This document shows positions 22,829 to 30,908 of a stretch of DNA of 34,178 nucleotides, one piece after another; position 1 is the first letter of the stretch, and every line of letters begins with the position of its first letter. Made by a program: the position numbers and the translations under genes. Below the pieces are notes generated by a model. The model had not been told where the DNA came from. It ran no database searches and saw only the letters and a program-made list of their open reading frames with translations. Source of the stretch: Ruminococcus sp. GTDB taxonomy: Bacteria > Bacillota > Clostridia > Oscillospirales > Acutalibacteraceae. The DNA lies in the NCBI GenBank assembly GCA_017456845.1, contig JAFTIP010000006.1, positions 1-34,178 of the forward strand, written 5' to 3'.

Positions 22829-25054
22829 ATGAAGAAGAAAATTTTCGTTTTTCTGCTTATTATCGCCTTGATTCTGAGTTCTTTTATAATCAACAGTAGT
22901 GCTAAAGAGCTTGACTCTATAGCTGAAATTGCCGCTATAAGCAAACTTGAGCCTGTAGGAAGCGAAAAATTAAACGCTTACACAGAGCTTTCCGAAGTAA
23001 AAGCAGGGTCTTTACCCTCAAGCTATAGTTCAAGAGATTTAGGCCACACAACTCCGGTAAGGCAGCAAAGTGCAAACATTTGCTGGGCATATGGTTCTCT
23101 TGCGTGCCTGGAAACTCTGCTTATGAAGTCGGGCGAAACTGTAAAGCACTTTTCCCCTGAGCATATGAACGTGTGGGGGTCTACAGAGGACACAGGTCTT
23201 GGATGGCAACGCGACGACTTGAATTTAGACGGCGGATACTCATATATTCCTATGGGCTATCTTACTTCTTGGAACGGGCCTTTGTTTGACAGCCAGCTTC
23301 CCTACGGCTCTGTATCACACACAGCGTCCACACCGCCCTATGATAAAACCGCTTATTTTGATGCTAATGCAAAATATTCTGTCGGCTACGGAGTAACAGG
23401 AATCAAGTACATTAACAGAGAAACCCCTATTGAAACTGTTAAATCCTATATTATGGATTACGGTGCTGTACTTGCTAACTTCAACGCTGATACCGTTAAC
23501 TATCTTAACAAATCATCCGACGGCTTCTATTGTTCCGATGGTTCCTTGGCTACCAACGAGCTTTACGGCCACGCCGTAAGCGTTGTCGGATGGAATGACG
23601 ATTACCCAAAAGAAAACTTTTCAACCTCTTATTCAGGCGATACCCCCATAAACAACGGTGCTTGGCTTATCAAAAACAGCTGGGGCGACCGCGTAAATAA
23701 CAACGGCGGCTACTTCTGGGTTTCTTACGAGGATGCTTGGATTTTCCATAGTATTTTCGGCCCAAGCTTTGCAATTTCAGACTACGAAAAGCTTGACGGC
23801 TCAAAAGAGATTTATCAGAACGAGATATACGGTGCCACCGCACAGTTCAGCTATTTGACTGACGAAAGCATTGTTCCTGCGGACGCTATCACCTACATCA
23901 ACGTTTTTGATTTTAACGGCAAAGACTCCGAGTTGGATCAGGTTGTGTTTGAAAGCACTTCCTTTGGTGCCGACTATACAGCCTACTACATTCCTGTATT
24001 CGGCGATAAGCCTACTTCGGAATCTGCACTTTGGACTGAGCTTGGTTCAGGAGTGGTTGATTACACCGGATACCTCTCGGTTGATACCAACGACTTTACC
24101 CTTCCTGAGGGCAAAGGTGCTATCGGAATAACAATTGACAACACAAAAACTTACAACGAAAACAAAAACAACGCAAACTACGAGTATATCCCCAACAGCC
24201 TTGGTGTTTGCGAGTGGCTTGCATTTAAGGGCGGCTATTACTTTAAGAACCAAGGTGAAAAGGGCGACAGCTTTGTTATGTATAAAGAATTCGGCCAGAC
24301 CCAGACGTACGACTTAATGGATTTGTACACCGAATTTTTTGACGACTCTATGGGTGCAACTTTTGTAATTAAGGCTATTACAAATAATCCTGAATTTACA
24401 CCTGAGCCCACAACATCTCAGCCGGATACTTTACCTTCGGAAAGCACTACACAGCCTAACACAATATCTTTAGGTATTACTCTTAATTATTTAGGCAACA
24501 ATAAGCTGACGGTTATCGCTTCTGCAACTGGCGGTTCAGGAGACTACGAATACGAGTTTTACTGTAACGACCAGATTTTAAAGTCCTATTCAAATGAAGA
24601 CTCCTGCTCTATACTTTTTGACACAGACGGAATCTACATGATTAAAGTTTCTGCAAAAGACAACGGCGGCAGGGTTATTACCACTCAATCTGCAGTAGAA
24701 GTCCGAGACGGCAGAGTGGTCAAACCCGGCGAAACTACACCCGCCGGTCCTACAACAACCGTTACTGAACCTACTGAAACCACACAGCCTACCGAAACCG
24801 CAACGGCACCCAAAAACGTAAAAGCATATATAATCGGCGATACAGACCACAACAACTCAATTGGCATTAAGGATGCTACTTTAATCAGAAAGCACCTTGC
24901 TAAAATCACTGAGTTTGACGCGGTTACACTTACACTTGCCGATGTAGATGCCTCAGGCGGTTGCACAATTAAAGATGCAACCCTTATCCAAAAATATATA
25001 GCACTTATTGACGCCCCATCAAACGTAGGCAAAACGGTAATGCTATATGAATAA
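22829..25054 (+). CDS. Secreted papain-like (C1) cysteine protease with lectin-like region and dockerin
   Basis: An extracellular cysteine peptidase expected to attach to a cohesin scaffold. Counting from ATG 22829 (741 residues), it has a signal peptide (1-25) and a C1 catalytic domain (about 60-310): Cys85 in RQQSANICWAYGS, His248 in LYGHAVSVVGWND and Asn283 in WLIKNSWGD. A lectin-like beta region (about 325-505) of the type found after clostridial C1 peptidases comes next. It is followed by an Ig-like repeat (about 535-615) matching those of the starch-binding protein, a Thr/Pro linker and a dockerin (about 670-730; DTDHNNSIGIKD and DVDASGGCTIKD). The usual GxCGSCW motif is replaced by SANICW. 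I chose the ATG with GAGGTG 7 nt upstream over an upstream in-frame GTG. Substrate unknown. Confidence 0.9.
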   Translation: MKKKIFVFLLIIALILSSFIINSSAKELDSIAEIAAISKLEPVGSEKLNAYTELSEVKAGSLPSSYSSRDLGHTTPVRQQSANICWAYGSLACLETLLMKSGETVKHFSPEHMNVWGSTEDTGLGWQRDDLNLDGGYSYIPMGYLTSWNGPLFDSQLPYGSVSHTASTPPYDKTAYFDANAKYSVGYGVTGIKYINRETPIETVKSYIMDYGAVLANFNADTVNYLNKSSDGFYCSDGSLATNELYGHAVSVVGWNDDYPKENFSTSYSGDTPINNGAWLIKNSWGDRVNNNGGYFWVSYEDAWIFHSIFGPSFAISDYEKLDGSKEIYQNEIYGATAQFSYLTDESIVPADAITYINVFDFNGKDSELDQVVFESTSFGADYTAYYIPVFGDKPTSESALWTELGSGVVDYTGYLSVDTNDFTLPEGKGAIGITIDNTKTYNENKNNANYEYIPNSLGVCEWLAFKGGYYFKNQGEKGDSFVMYKEFGQTQTYDLMDLYTEFFDDSMGATFVIKAITNNPEFTPEPTTSQPDTLPSESTTQPNTISLGITLNYLGNNKLTVIASATGGSGDYEYEFYCNDQILKSYSNEDSCSILFDTDGIYMIKVSAKDNGGRVITTQSAVEVRDGRVVKPGETTPAGPTTTVTEPTETTQPTETATAPKNVKAYIIGDTDHNNSIGIKDATLIRKHLAKITEFDAVTLTLADVDASGGCTIKDATLIQKYIALIDAPSNVGKTVMLYE

Positions 25055-25087
25055 ATAAGAATTTTACACACATCTCTTAACATAAGG

Positions 25088-25120
25088 AGCCCTGTAACTG
25101 ACAACCACAGTTACAGGGCT
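25088..25120. terminator. Hairpin between the dockerin protease and the amidohydrolase
   Basis: A perfect 13-bp stem, AGCCCTGTAACTG / CAGTTACAGGGCT, with a 7-nt loop. Only TCTT follows on the plus strand, so the T-run is weak. The neighbouring genes converge here. Confidence 0.75.
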
Positions 25121-25139
25121 TCTTAGCGTAAGGCATACA

Positions 25140-25949
25140 TTAAAGGTTAATTTTAAAAAGCTTAGCCGCATTTCTATACATTATATTATCAAAAGTTTCT
25201 TCGCTTACCATCGAGCGGAACTCGTTAAAATATTCCTGATAAAGGCTTCTCTCGCCCTTAAAATTAAAAGCATAGGTATCCTTGCCGTCAATAGGACTGT
25301 CAGAGCCAAACACAATTCTTTCGTTACCGCATTTGTTAATAAAATCAAGGGTGCTTTTTACACTTACCCAAGTTGTGTCGCCGTAAAGATTTTTCTGAGT
25401 TCGACAAAGCTCAATTGCCTCCTTATTGTCAGAGCCAAGGCCAAGATGTACCATAACAAAGGGTGTGTGGGGGTATTTTTTAGCCATTTCAAAAAGACGC
25501 TTAGGGTTGTCGTCAAACTCGGTGCCCGTGTGGCTTATTACAGGCAGGTTATACTCAGCCGCCAGCCTAACGTATTTTTCACAGCTTTCGTCGGTAAATG
25601 CGACTCCCGAATGATAAGGATGAAACTTAATTCCTCTGATAAGATCAAGGTTAGCCTCAATAAGATTTTTAAGTTCAGAGGTTATATCTTCCATAGGCTT
25701 TATCCAATGCTGAAGATAGATTTTGCCGGGATTCTCCCGTGCAAATTTAATAGAACGCTTAAGACATTCAATACCGCTTTTCTGAAACTTTTCAGGCAAC
25801 AGCTTGCGGTCATGGTCGTGAGAAGCCGCCTCGCAGTTAGAAACAACAGCAATATCGATATTATACTTTTCAAGGGAGTATAAAACGTCCTCCTCTTTCA
25901 TATCAAAGTTAAGACTTTGCCCTATATGAACGTGGGTGTCAATAATCAT
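25140..25949 (-). CDS. Amidohydrolase family 2 (COG2159-like) metal-dependent hydrolase
   Basis: A TIM-barrel hydrolase of 269 residues in the amidohydrolase superfamily. The metal-binding motifs are DTHVHIGQS at the N terminus (His6, His8), KFHPYHSGVAF, VISHTGTEF, VMVHLGLG and FGSDSPIDG near the C terminus, the expected His/His/Asp ligand order. Family members include decarboxylases and hydrolases; the substrate cannot be told from the sequence. ATG 25949 has AAAGGGGC upstream. It stands alone between convergent and divergent neighbours, so context does not help. Confidence 0.85.
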   Translation of the reverse strand: MIIDTHVHIGQSLNFDMKEEDVLYSLEKYNIDIAVVSNCEAASHDHDRKLLPEKFQKSGIECLKRSIKFARENPGKIYLQHWIKPMEDITSELKNLIEANLDLIRGIKFHPYHSGVAFTDESCEKYVRLAAEYNLPVISHTGTEFDDNPKRLFEMAKKYPHTPFVMVHLGLGSDNKEAIELCRTQKNLYGDTTWVSVKSTLDFINKCGNERIVFGSDSPIDGKDTYAFNFKGERSLYQEYFNEFRSMVSEETFDNIMYRNAAKLFKINL

Positions 25950-26033
25950 AATAATGCCCCTTTCAATAAATCCTTGTAATTATTGTATCACAAATTCCGA
26001 TACACCTCAATTTTTATTTTTTGCTAAAAGGAC

Positions 26034-26062
26034 TTGAAATTCAAGAAAGAATATGGTATTAT
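26034..26062 (+). promoter_or_regulatory. Promoter of tRNA-Thr
   Basis: TTGAAA (26034-26039), a 17-nt spacer and TATTAT (26057-26062), 22 nt before the tRNA. Confidence 0.75.
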
Positions 26063-26084
26063 ATTAAGGTCGTAAATTTCATAT

Positions 26085-26160
<76 letters not shown>

Positions 26161-26194
26161 GAAAAAGGACTTCTCAACAGAGAAGTCCTTTTTC
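26161..26194 (+). terminator. Terminator of tRNA-Thr
   Basis: A 15-bp stem, GAAAAAGGACTTCTC / GAGAAGTCCTTTTTC, with AACA loop. The T-run is built into the 3' arm. Confidence 0.9.
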
Positions 26195-26228
26195 TCTCAT
26201 CGCCTATTTTCTCTTCACTCAAAAAACA

Positions 26229-26276
26229 ACAGACCATATCTCTGAACTCAAAATTCAAGTTGGGAATAAGGTCTGT
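26229..26276 (-). terminator. Terminator of the XRE regulator gene
   Basis: ACAGACC / GGTCTGT outer stem, with an imperfect inner stem (AACT...AAGTT). On the minus strand GTTGTTTTTTGAG follows, and on the plus strand TTTA. Confidence 0.65.
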
Positions 26277-26287
26277 TTTATGTTTAT

Positions 26288-26488
26288 TTAGTCTTCTATA
26301 TACTCCATAATATCCCCTACCTTGCAATTTAAAATTTTGCAGAACATATCAATTGTGTGGGTGCTGACGCTTTCATTACACTTGAGGCGTGTTATCTGAG
26401 CAGGGCTTACCTTATAAGTTTTTATCAAGTTGTACTGTGTAACTCCTTTTTCTTTCATTGTCTCCCAAAGCTTATCATAAATAATCAT
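26288..26488 (-). CDS. XRE (Cro/CI-type) helix-turn-helix regulator, 66 residues
   Basis: A minimal DNA-binding protein with one HTH domain over its whole length: VTQYNLIKTYKVSPAQITRL (about 16-35) is the helix-turn-helix, followed by VSTHTIDMFCKILNCKVGDI, the usual closing helices of short clostridial XRE proteins. It has no sensor domain. ATG 26488 has TTGAGG 8 nt upstream. It is divergent from a broken lipoprotein gene, and the 107-bp gap holds three copies of CATATTAACCRAT, most likely its operator. It is probably autoregulatory. Confidence 0.9.
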   Translation of the reverse strand: MIIYDKLWETMKEKGVTQYNLIKTYKVSPAQITRLKCNESVSTHTIDMFCKILNCKVGDIMEYIED

Positions 26489-26523
26489 ATCGCAAGCCTC
26501 AACTTTCTTTAAAGTTCTACTTG

Positions 26524-26575
26524 CATATTAACCGATTATGGTATATAACCATATTAACCAATATCGGTTAATATG
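26524..26575. promoter_or_regulatory. Triple operator in the XRE/lipoprotein divergent region
   Basis: CATATTAACCGAT at 26524-26536, CATATTAACCAAT at 26550-26562 and its exact inverted form ATCGGTTAATATG at 26563-26575. A nested palindrome, TATGGTATATAACCATA, lies at 26537-26553. Spacing between the direct copies is 26 bp. The array suits cooperative binding of the divergent XRE protein. Confidence 0.75.
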
Positions 26576-26595
26576 TTTAGAAAGCGGGATTTTAA

Positions 26596-27166
26596 ATGAA
26601 AAAAACTTATAGTATTACTTATGATTGTTGTTTTAGGTATTTCACTTTGTGCTTGCGGTAATAATTCAATTAATAGTGACAAGATGTGTCCGTTTGCATC
26701 ATGCAAAAACACAGATCTAAATAGCAAAGGATATCGTGTCGCTCACGCATGCCCTGAATGTGGCAACTCTTGGGACACATTACTTCAATACGCATCTCAT
26801 CCTCAATATGGAGAGATGTGTTCCAAGTGCTTGGTAGCGGAATACGAAGACGACATAAAAAATGATGCAACCTTCTGCTTTAAAATAAGCGATATGCATG
26901 AGGTTAATTATAAACGATTATGGGTGGTTTTTGAGAATACCAGTCCTTTTGAATTTGATAATGTAAAACTAACTTATACTATAACCGACTCTATTGGTAA
27001 TGGTACAAATATTACAGAAACCATTTCATTACCGTAAGTATCAGCATTTGAAACAAATTTGGATGATCCTCTTAATAACGGCTATTTACACGCAGACCTT
27101 AAATATTGCCGATTAGAAAAGCTTACAGTTACATTTGATAGCATATCATTTAATCCATATTGTTAA
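26596..27166 (+). pseudogene. Broken lipoprotein gene with zinc-ribbon-like Cys pairs
   Basis: The ATG at 26596 is followed by seven A residues. With seven, the frame stops after about 21 codons; with six, it would read MKKLIVLLMIVVLGISLCAC, a perfect lipoprotein signal that joins the main frame at 26620. The main frame then carries a Cys-rich segment (CPFASC, CPECG, CSKC; bases about 26683-26840) and a beta-rich segment (FENTSPFEFDNVKLTYTI). A TAA at 27035-27037 interrupts it, after which the same frame stays open for 42 more codons to TAA 27164-27166. So there are two lesions, or one slippage site plus an early stop. A fragment starting at ATG 26621 would keep a shortened hydrophobic segment and the lipobox. 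Function unknown; a membrane zinc-ribbon lipoprotein is likely. Confidence 0.7.
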
Positions 27167-27190
27167 CATTTAAGTGGTATAAACTAAACC

Positions 27191-27218
27191 AAGGAGCGGA
27201 AAAGTTAATCCGCTCCTT
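27191..27218 (+). terminator. Terminator after the broken lipoprotein gene
   Basis: A perfect 10-bp stem, AAGGAGCGGA / TCCGCTCCTT, with an 8-nt loop, followed by ATTTATACTTT. Confidence 0.75.
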
Positions 27219-27379
27219 ATTTATACTTTACAGTAAAATACGATATGCTTCCTCCCAAAATTCGACCAATTATCCCAATTTGTTGCATTATATAATTTCG
27301 TATGATAATATGAAGCCACAGTCAGGAAAACGACTGAATACATCAAAAAATTTATAAAAGAATTTTGGAGGAAATCAAA

Positions 27380-28075
27380 ATGAAAATCAAAATGTTTATT
27401 CCTATCGCACTTGTACTTTGCTTAGCATTCTCTCTTTGTGCTTGCGGCACAACATCAAACACAGACGCAACCACAACAGCTCCTGCCACAACAGCAGCTA
27501 CAGAGGCTACTACAACAGCTCCCGCTACTACTGCTCCTGCAACAACTGCAGCCGCAACAAAAGCTGATGACGATGCAACAGCCGCTTCTTTCACAGAGGA
27601 AGACGCTCTTGAGCTTGTTAAGAACACTTATGAGATAACTGACGACGCCTACTTCTATCAGCCCAGAGGCACATACGAAGTTGACGGCGTAAACTACTAC
27701 GCAATCGACATGAGAAAGTCACTTGAGCACAACACAACATACACAAGCACTTACTTCGTAACTCTTGACGGCTCTGAAATTCTTAAGGGCTATATTGCAA
27801 ATGAAGTTGGTTACATCGGCACAGAAAAGCCTTCCATAGAGGTTAACGAAGATAACGCTGTAAAGGTTGTAGAAGCTGCTTACGATTTTGAAGAAGGCTG
27901 CTTCCTCACATACAGAGGCACAGAGGAAATCGACGGCACAACTTACTATGTTGTTGATTTAAGAAAGAGCTTAGAGGTAAACACAACATACCTTGGCAGC
28001 TACTTTGTAAATGCAGACGGCACCGAAATTATTAACGGCTACTATGAGGGCGAAACACCTGTGCTTGCTGAATAA
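27380..28075 (+). CDS. Lipoprotein with Thr/Ala-rich linker and tandem duplicated domain
   Basis: A 231-residue lipoprotein of no recognised family. The signal peptide ends in the lipobox LCAC with Cys22 the lipidated residue. A low-complexity Thr/Ala/Pro linker (about 30-60) follows. Two copies of one domain come next, residues about 71-138 and 154-221. They match at the EDA(L/V) helix, YxxxRGTxExDGxxYYxxD, the RKSLExNTTY motif, and DGxEIxxGY. The repeat probably forms two similar alpha/beta lobes exposed on the cell surface. I chose ATG 27380, preceded by TTTTGGAGG, over the TTG at 27365. The lipobox ISLCACG/FSLCACG is shared with the broken neighbour. Confidence 0.85.
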   Translation: MKIKMFIPIALVLCLAFSLCACGTTSNTDATTTAPATTAATEATTTAPATTAPATTAAATKADDDATAASFTEEDALELVKNTYEITDDAYFYQPRGTYEVDGVNYYAIDMRKSLEHNTTYTSTYFVTLDGSEILKGYIANEVGYIGTEKPSIEVNEDNAVKVVEAAYDFEEGCFLTYRGTEEIDGTTYYVVDLRKSLEVNTTYLGSYFVNADGTEIINGYYEGETPVLAE

Positions 28076-28095
28076 TACCATTGTAATAAATTTAA

Positions 28096-28123
28096 AAAGC
28101 GGGCTTCTTAAGAAGCTCGCTTT
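28096..28123 (+). terminator. Terminator of the duplicated-domain lipoprotein gene
   Basis: A stem, AAAGCGGGCTTCTT / AAGAAGCTCGCTTT (one G-T pair), followed by GTTTTGAC. Confidence 0.8.
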
Positions 28124-28153
28124 GTTTTGACAAAATTAATAATAAATAAAAAA

Positions 28154-28192
28154 CGAGCTTATCCCAAAACATAAATTTCAAGGATAAGCTCG
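28154..28192 (-). terminator. Terminator of the EpsG-like gene
   Basis: An 11-bp stem, CGAGCTTATCC / GGATAAGCTCG, with a 17-nt loop. TTTTTTATTTATT follows on the minus strand. Confidence 0.82.
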
Positions 28193-28200
28193 GATTTTTA

Positions 28201-29328
28201 TTAGTAAATCCAACCTGTTAAATCGCTGTGATAAGCAGAGGGACATTCCATCCAAAACATAACCATCATCATCGCGATAATACCTAAACGCACGAAAGGC
28301 CGGTCTTTATCGTTAAATCCATAATTAATAATATACGGAATCAAAATCATATTGTATACACTGCAGTATATGGGAAGTCTGCCAATGAGAATACCACTGG
28401 TGAATATTCCCACAACGTAAAGCATTGCTGAAATCAACGACATATTAACAGCAATCGGAAGCATAGGGTTGCTTTCGTAATACTCTTCCAGACTTTTTCT
28501 TCTTATATAAGCCAATACCGGAAAAACTGCATAAAACAACGCTCTTAAAGGATTTACTCCATCATCTTCCGCAAACTGTGCGGTAGCACCCGCATAAGCG
28601 GTATTGCTGAGAACCGTGTCCTCTAAACCTGCAAAAATAGGTTCAGCAAAAATACAAACTAAAGCTATTGCAATAATAAAGAAAAACATTTTTATTTGCC
28701 ACGGTTTGCTTCGTGCTACAAAATAAACAGGAATCATTAACAGACAAGTGTAATGTATTGTAGATAAAAGCAACACCAGTACGACAAACTTAAAAAATTT
28801 ACCGTCTTTAATAAGGTGAGAGCAGGCAAAAAGTACTGCAACACAAACAAACTGCCTCATACCATTCATAGCCCACGTAAACGTAGTAAGAGCAATGAAA
28901 ATAAAAGAACTAAAAAAGAAATCGCAGGAATATTTTCTAAGCGGTATTAAAATACACACCATACTGATAATGGCAATCGTCATCAACCACCATGTATAAT
29001 CCTGAGAAATATAACATTTGAACAGAGCGTTAAATATTTCCCAGCCGGGATCTTTACCTTCCCAATTGATTTCCGCCCAAGCCTCTGAGAATACAGTTGG
29101 AATAGCATTAAAATTAGAGATGTATTGCCCCGTATCCGCAATATATTTTCTCATACCTATCCAAAAAGTAAAATAAGCGAATATTAATATTGCATAAGAA
29201 AGAGGAAACAACTCATTTTGAGCAGACTCAGTATTCACATTTTCAAGAGCTTTTTTACTTTTGCGATTTGCAGAATACATAACATAAACAAACGGCACCC
29301 ACAAAAGCATCGACCAATAAATAATCAT
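28201..29328 (-). CDS. EpsG-family polytopic membrane protein
   Basis: A 375-residue integral membrane protein with about ten predicted helices. It resembles the EpsG/Wzy-like family involved in exopolysaccharide polymerisation. Family-like features are the N-terminal YWSMLLWVPFVYVMY helix, a segment with RKYIADTGQYISNF, WEIFNALFKCY, and the ALTTFTWAMNGMRQFVCVAV segment with the conserved GMRQ. ATG 29328 has TTGGAGAAAG upstream, and a strong promoter lies at 29418-29446. No glycosyltransferases or other EPS genes adjoin it, so this is an orphan copy whose pathway is unclear. Confidence 0.82.
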   Translation of the reverse strand: MIIYWSMLLWVPFVYVMYSANRKSKKALENVNTESAQNELFPLSYAILIFAYFTFWIGMRKYIADTGQYISNFNAIPTVFSEAWAEINWEGKDPGWEIFNALFKCYISQDYTWWLMTIAIISMVCILIPLRKYSCDFFFSSFIFIALTTFTWAMNGMRQFVCVAVLFACSHLIKDGKFFKFVVLVLLLSTIHYTCLLMIPVYFVARSKPWQIKMFFFIIAIALVCIFAEPIFAGLEDTVLSNTAYAGATAQFAEDDGVNPLRALFYAVFPVLAYIRRKSLEEYYESNPMLPIAVNMSLISAMLYVVGIFTSGILIGRLPIYCSVYNMILIPYIINYGFNDKDRPFVRLGIIAMMMVMFWMECPSAYHSDLTGWIY

Positions 29329-29417
29329 CTAACTTTCTCCAACGCTACATTATCCATACTATTAACGCATAATATAATAGAATACAGTTTTCCACTATAT
29401 GCTATTGATACTAATAT

Positions 29418-29446
29418 ATTTTACTATAAAGAAATATTCATGTCAA
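29418..29446 (-). promoter_or_regulatory. Sigma-A promoter of the EpsG-like gene
   Basis: On the minus strand, TTGACA (29441-29446), a 17-nt spacer and TAAAAT (29418-29423), about 90 nt before the ATG. Confidence 0.8.
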
Positions 29447-29462
29447 CAAATTACTTATAACA

Positions 29463-29498
29463 AAAGCCCTTGCAAAGAGCAGTTCTTTACAAGGGCTT
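29463..29498 (-). terminator. Terminator of asnS
   Basis: AAGCCCTTG / CAAGGGCTT outer stem with an inner AAAGA / TTCTTT pairing. TTTTGTTATAAG follows on the minus strand. Confidence 0.85.
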
Positions 29499-29504
29499 AA
29501 TTTA

Positions 29505-30875
29505 TTATCTTACGTTACCAACGGTTCTGGGGTAAAGGATAAGGTCGCGGATGTTAGAAATACCTGTTACATACATAAGGATTCTCTCGAAGCCAAGACC
29601 AAAGCCTGAATGAGGAACAGAGCCAAACTTTCTCAGCTCGATGTAATCTGTATAGTCCTCTTCTCTCATACCTCTTGCCTTCATAGCCTCAAGAAGCTTC
29701 TCAAGGTCTGCCTCACGCTCGCTGCAGCCGATAATCTCACCAACGCCAGGAACAAGAAGGTCAGTAGCTGCAACAGTTTTGCCATCGGGATTCTGCTTCA
29801 TATAGAAAGACTTGATATCCTTGGGATAGTTGATGATAAACACAGGCTTGTTGAAAACTTCCTCTGTAATATATCTTTCGTGCTCTGTCTGAAGGTCACA
29901 ACCCCACTCTACGGGATAAACGAACTCTTTGCCGCTCTCCTTAAGAATCTCGATAGCCTTTGTATAGTCAAGAACCTCGAACTTGTCACTGATAATTTTA
30001 TTGAGCTTGTCGATAAGACCCTTCTCAAAATGCTTATCGAAGAATGCAATCTCCTCAGGACAAGCGTCCATTGTGTCCTTGATAATTGTCTTAATCATAT
30101 CCTCGGCAATCTCAATAATGTCGGGGAGCTCAGCAAAAGCAACCTCGGGCTCAACGTGCCAGAACTCTGCAACGTGACGGGGAGTGTTGCTGTTTTCAGC
30201 TCTGAAAGAAGGACCAAAGGTGTAAATCTTACCGAATGCCATAGCGGCAACCTCACCCTCAAGCTGACCTGAAACAGAAAGGCCTGCCTTCTTACCGAAG
30301 AAATCGTTTTCGTAATACTCTTCCTCAGTCTTAAACTCATGGCTGAAGGGGTGAGTTGTAACTCTGAACATCTCGCCTGCACCCTCACAGTCAGAGCCTG
30401 TGATGATGGGAGCGTTTACATAAGTATAGTTTCTTGTCTGGAAGTACTTGTGAATAGCACCTGCCATAACAGAACGAACTCTGAACACAGCGTTGAAGGT
30501 GTTTGTGCGTGTTCTTAAATGAGGAATTGTTCTTAAAAACTCAAGGGTATGACGCTTTTTCTGCAAGGGGTAATCAAGAGGACACTCGCCTAAAATCTCA
30601 ATAACCTCAGCGTTAATCTCAACACCGCCCTGACGAGCCTCAACAACTACGCCCTCTACCTTAAGAGCTGTGCCAAGTCGAAGTGCTGTAGCAGGGTACT
30701 CAAGGTTTTCTCTGTCAATAACAATCTGCAGATGCTTTAAGCTTGTGCCGTCGTTAAGCTCTGCAAAGGCCATAGTTTTGGATTCTCTTGAAGTACGAAC
30801 CCAACCGCAAACGGTAACCTTCTCGCCAATATATTTTGCTTCTTCAAATAAACATTTAATATCAATATGTTGCAT
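29505..30875 (-). CDS. asnS: Asparaginyl-tRNA synthetase
   Basis: A class II synthetase that charges tRNA-Asn directly. It has an N-terminal OB-fold anticodon domain (GEKVTVCGWVRTSRESKTMA), then the catalytic domain with motif 2 (GPSFRAENSNTPRHVAEFWH) and motif 3 (GFGLGFERILMYVTG). At 456 residues it is complete. ATG 30875 has CGGAGGCAA upstream. It begins only 33 bp after a dockerin/CHAP gene on the same strand, with no terminator between. No T-box leader is present. The direct route to Asn-tRNA suggests the neighbouring GatCAB serves Gln-tRNA. Confidence 0.96.
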   Translation of the reverse strand: MQHIDIKCLFEEAKYIGEKVTVCGWVRTSRESKTMAFAELNDGTSLKHLQIVIDRENLEYPATALRLGTALKVEGVVVEARQGGVEINAEVIEILGECPLDYPLQKKRHTLEFLRTIPHLRTRTNTFNAVFRVRSVMAGAIHKYFQTRNYTYVNAPIITGSDCEGAGEMFRVTTHPFSHEFKTEEEYYENDFFGKKAGLSVSGQLEGEVAAMAFGKIYTFGPSFRAENSNTPRHVAEFWHVEPEVAFAELPDIIEIAEDMIKTIIKDTMDACPEEIAFFDKHFEKGLIDKLNKIISDKFEVLDYTKAIEILKESGKEFVYPVEWGCDLQTEHERYITEEVFNKPVFIINYPKDIKSFYMKQNPDGKTVAATDLLVPGVGEIIGCSEREADLEKLLEAMKARGMREEDYTDYIELRKFGSVPHSGFGLGFERILMYVTGISNIRDLILYPRTVGNVR

Positions 30876-30908
30876 TTTAATTGCCTCCGATTTTTTTCTG
30901 TTTCGCTA

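Noticed and set aside
27438..27638. Gln/Leu-rich 66-codon open frame
   Set aside because: An alternative frame of the Thr/Ala linker in the lipoprotein; low-complexity artefact without a ribosome binding site.
29610..30272. 220-codon open frame opposite asnS
   Set aside because: Shadow of asnS; no ribosome binding site, no recognisable domain.
30876..30908. T-box leader for asnS
   Set aside because: The gap is only 33 bp; no specifier hairpin or T-box sequence is present.
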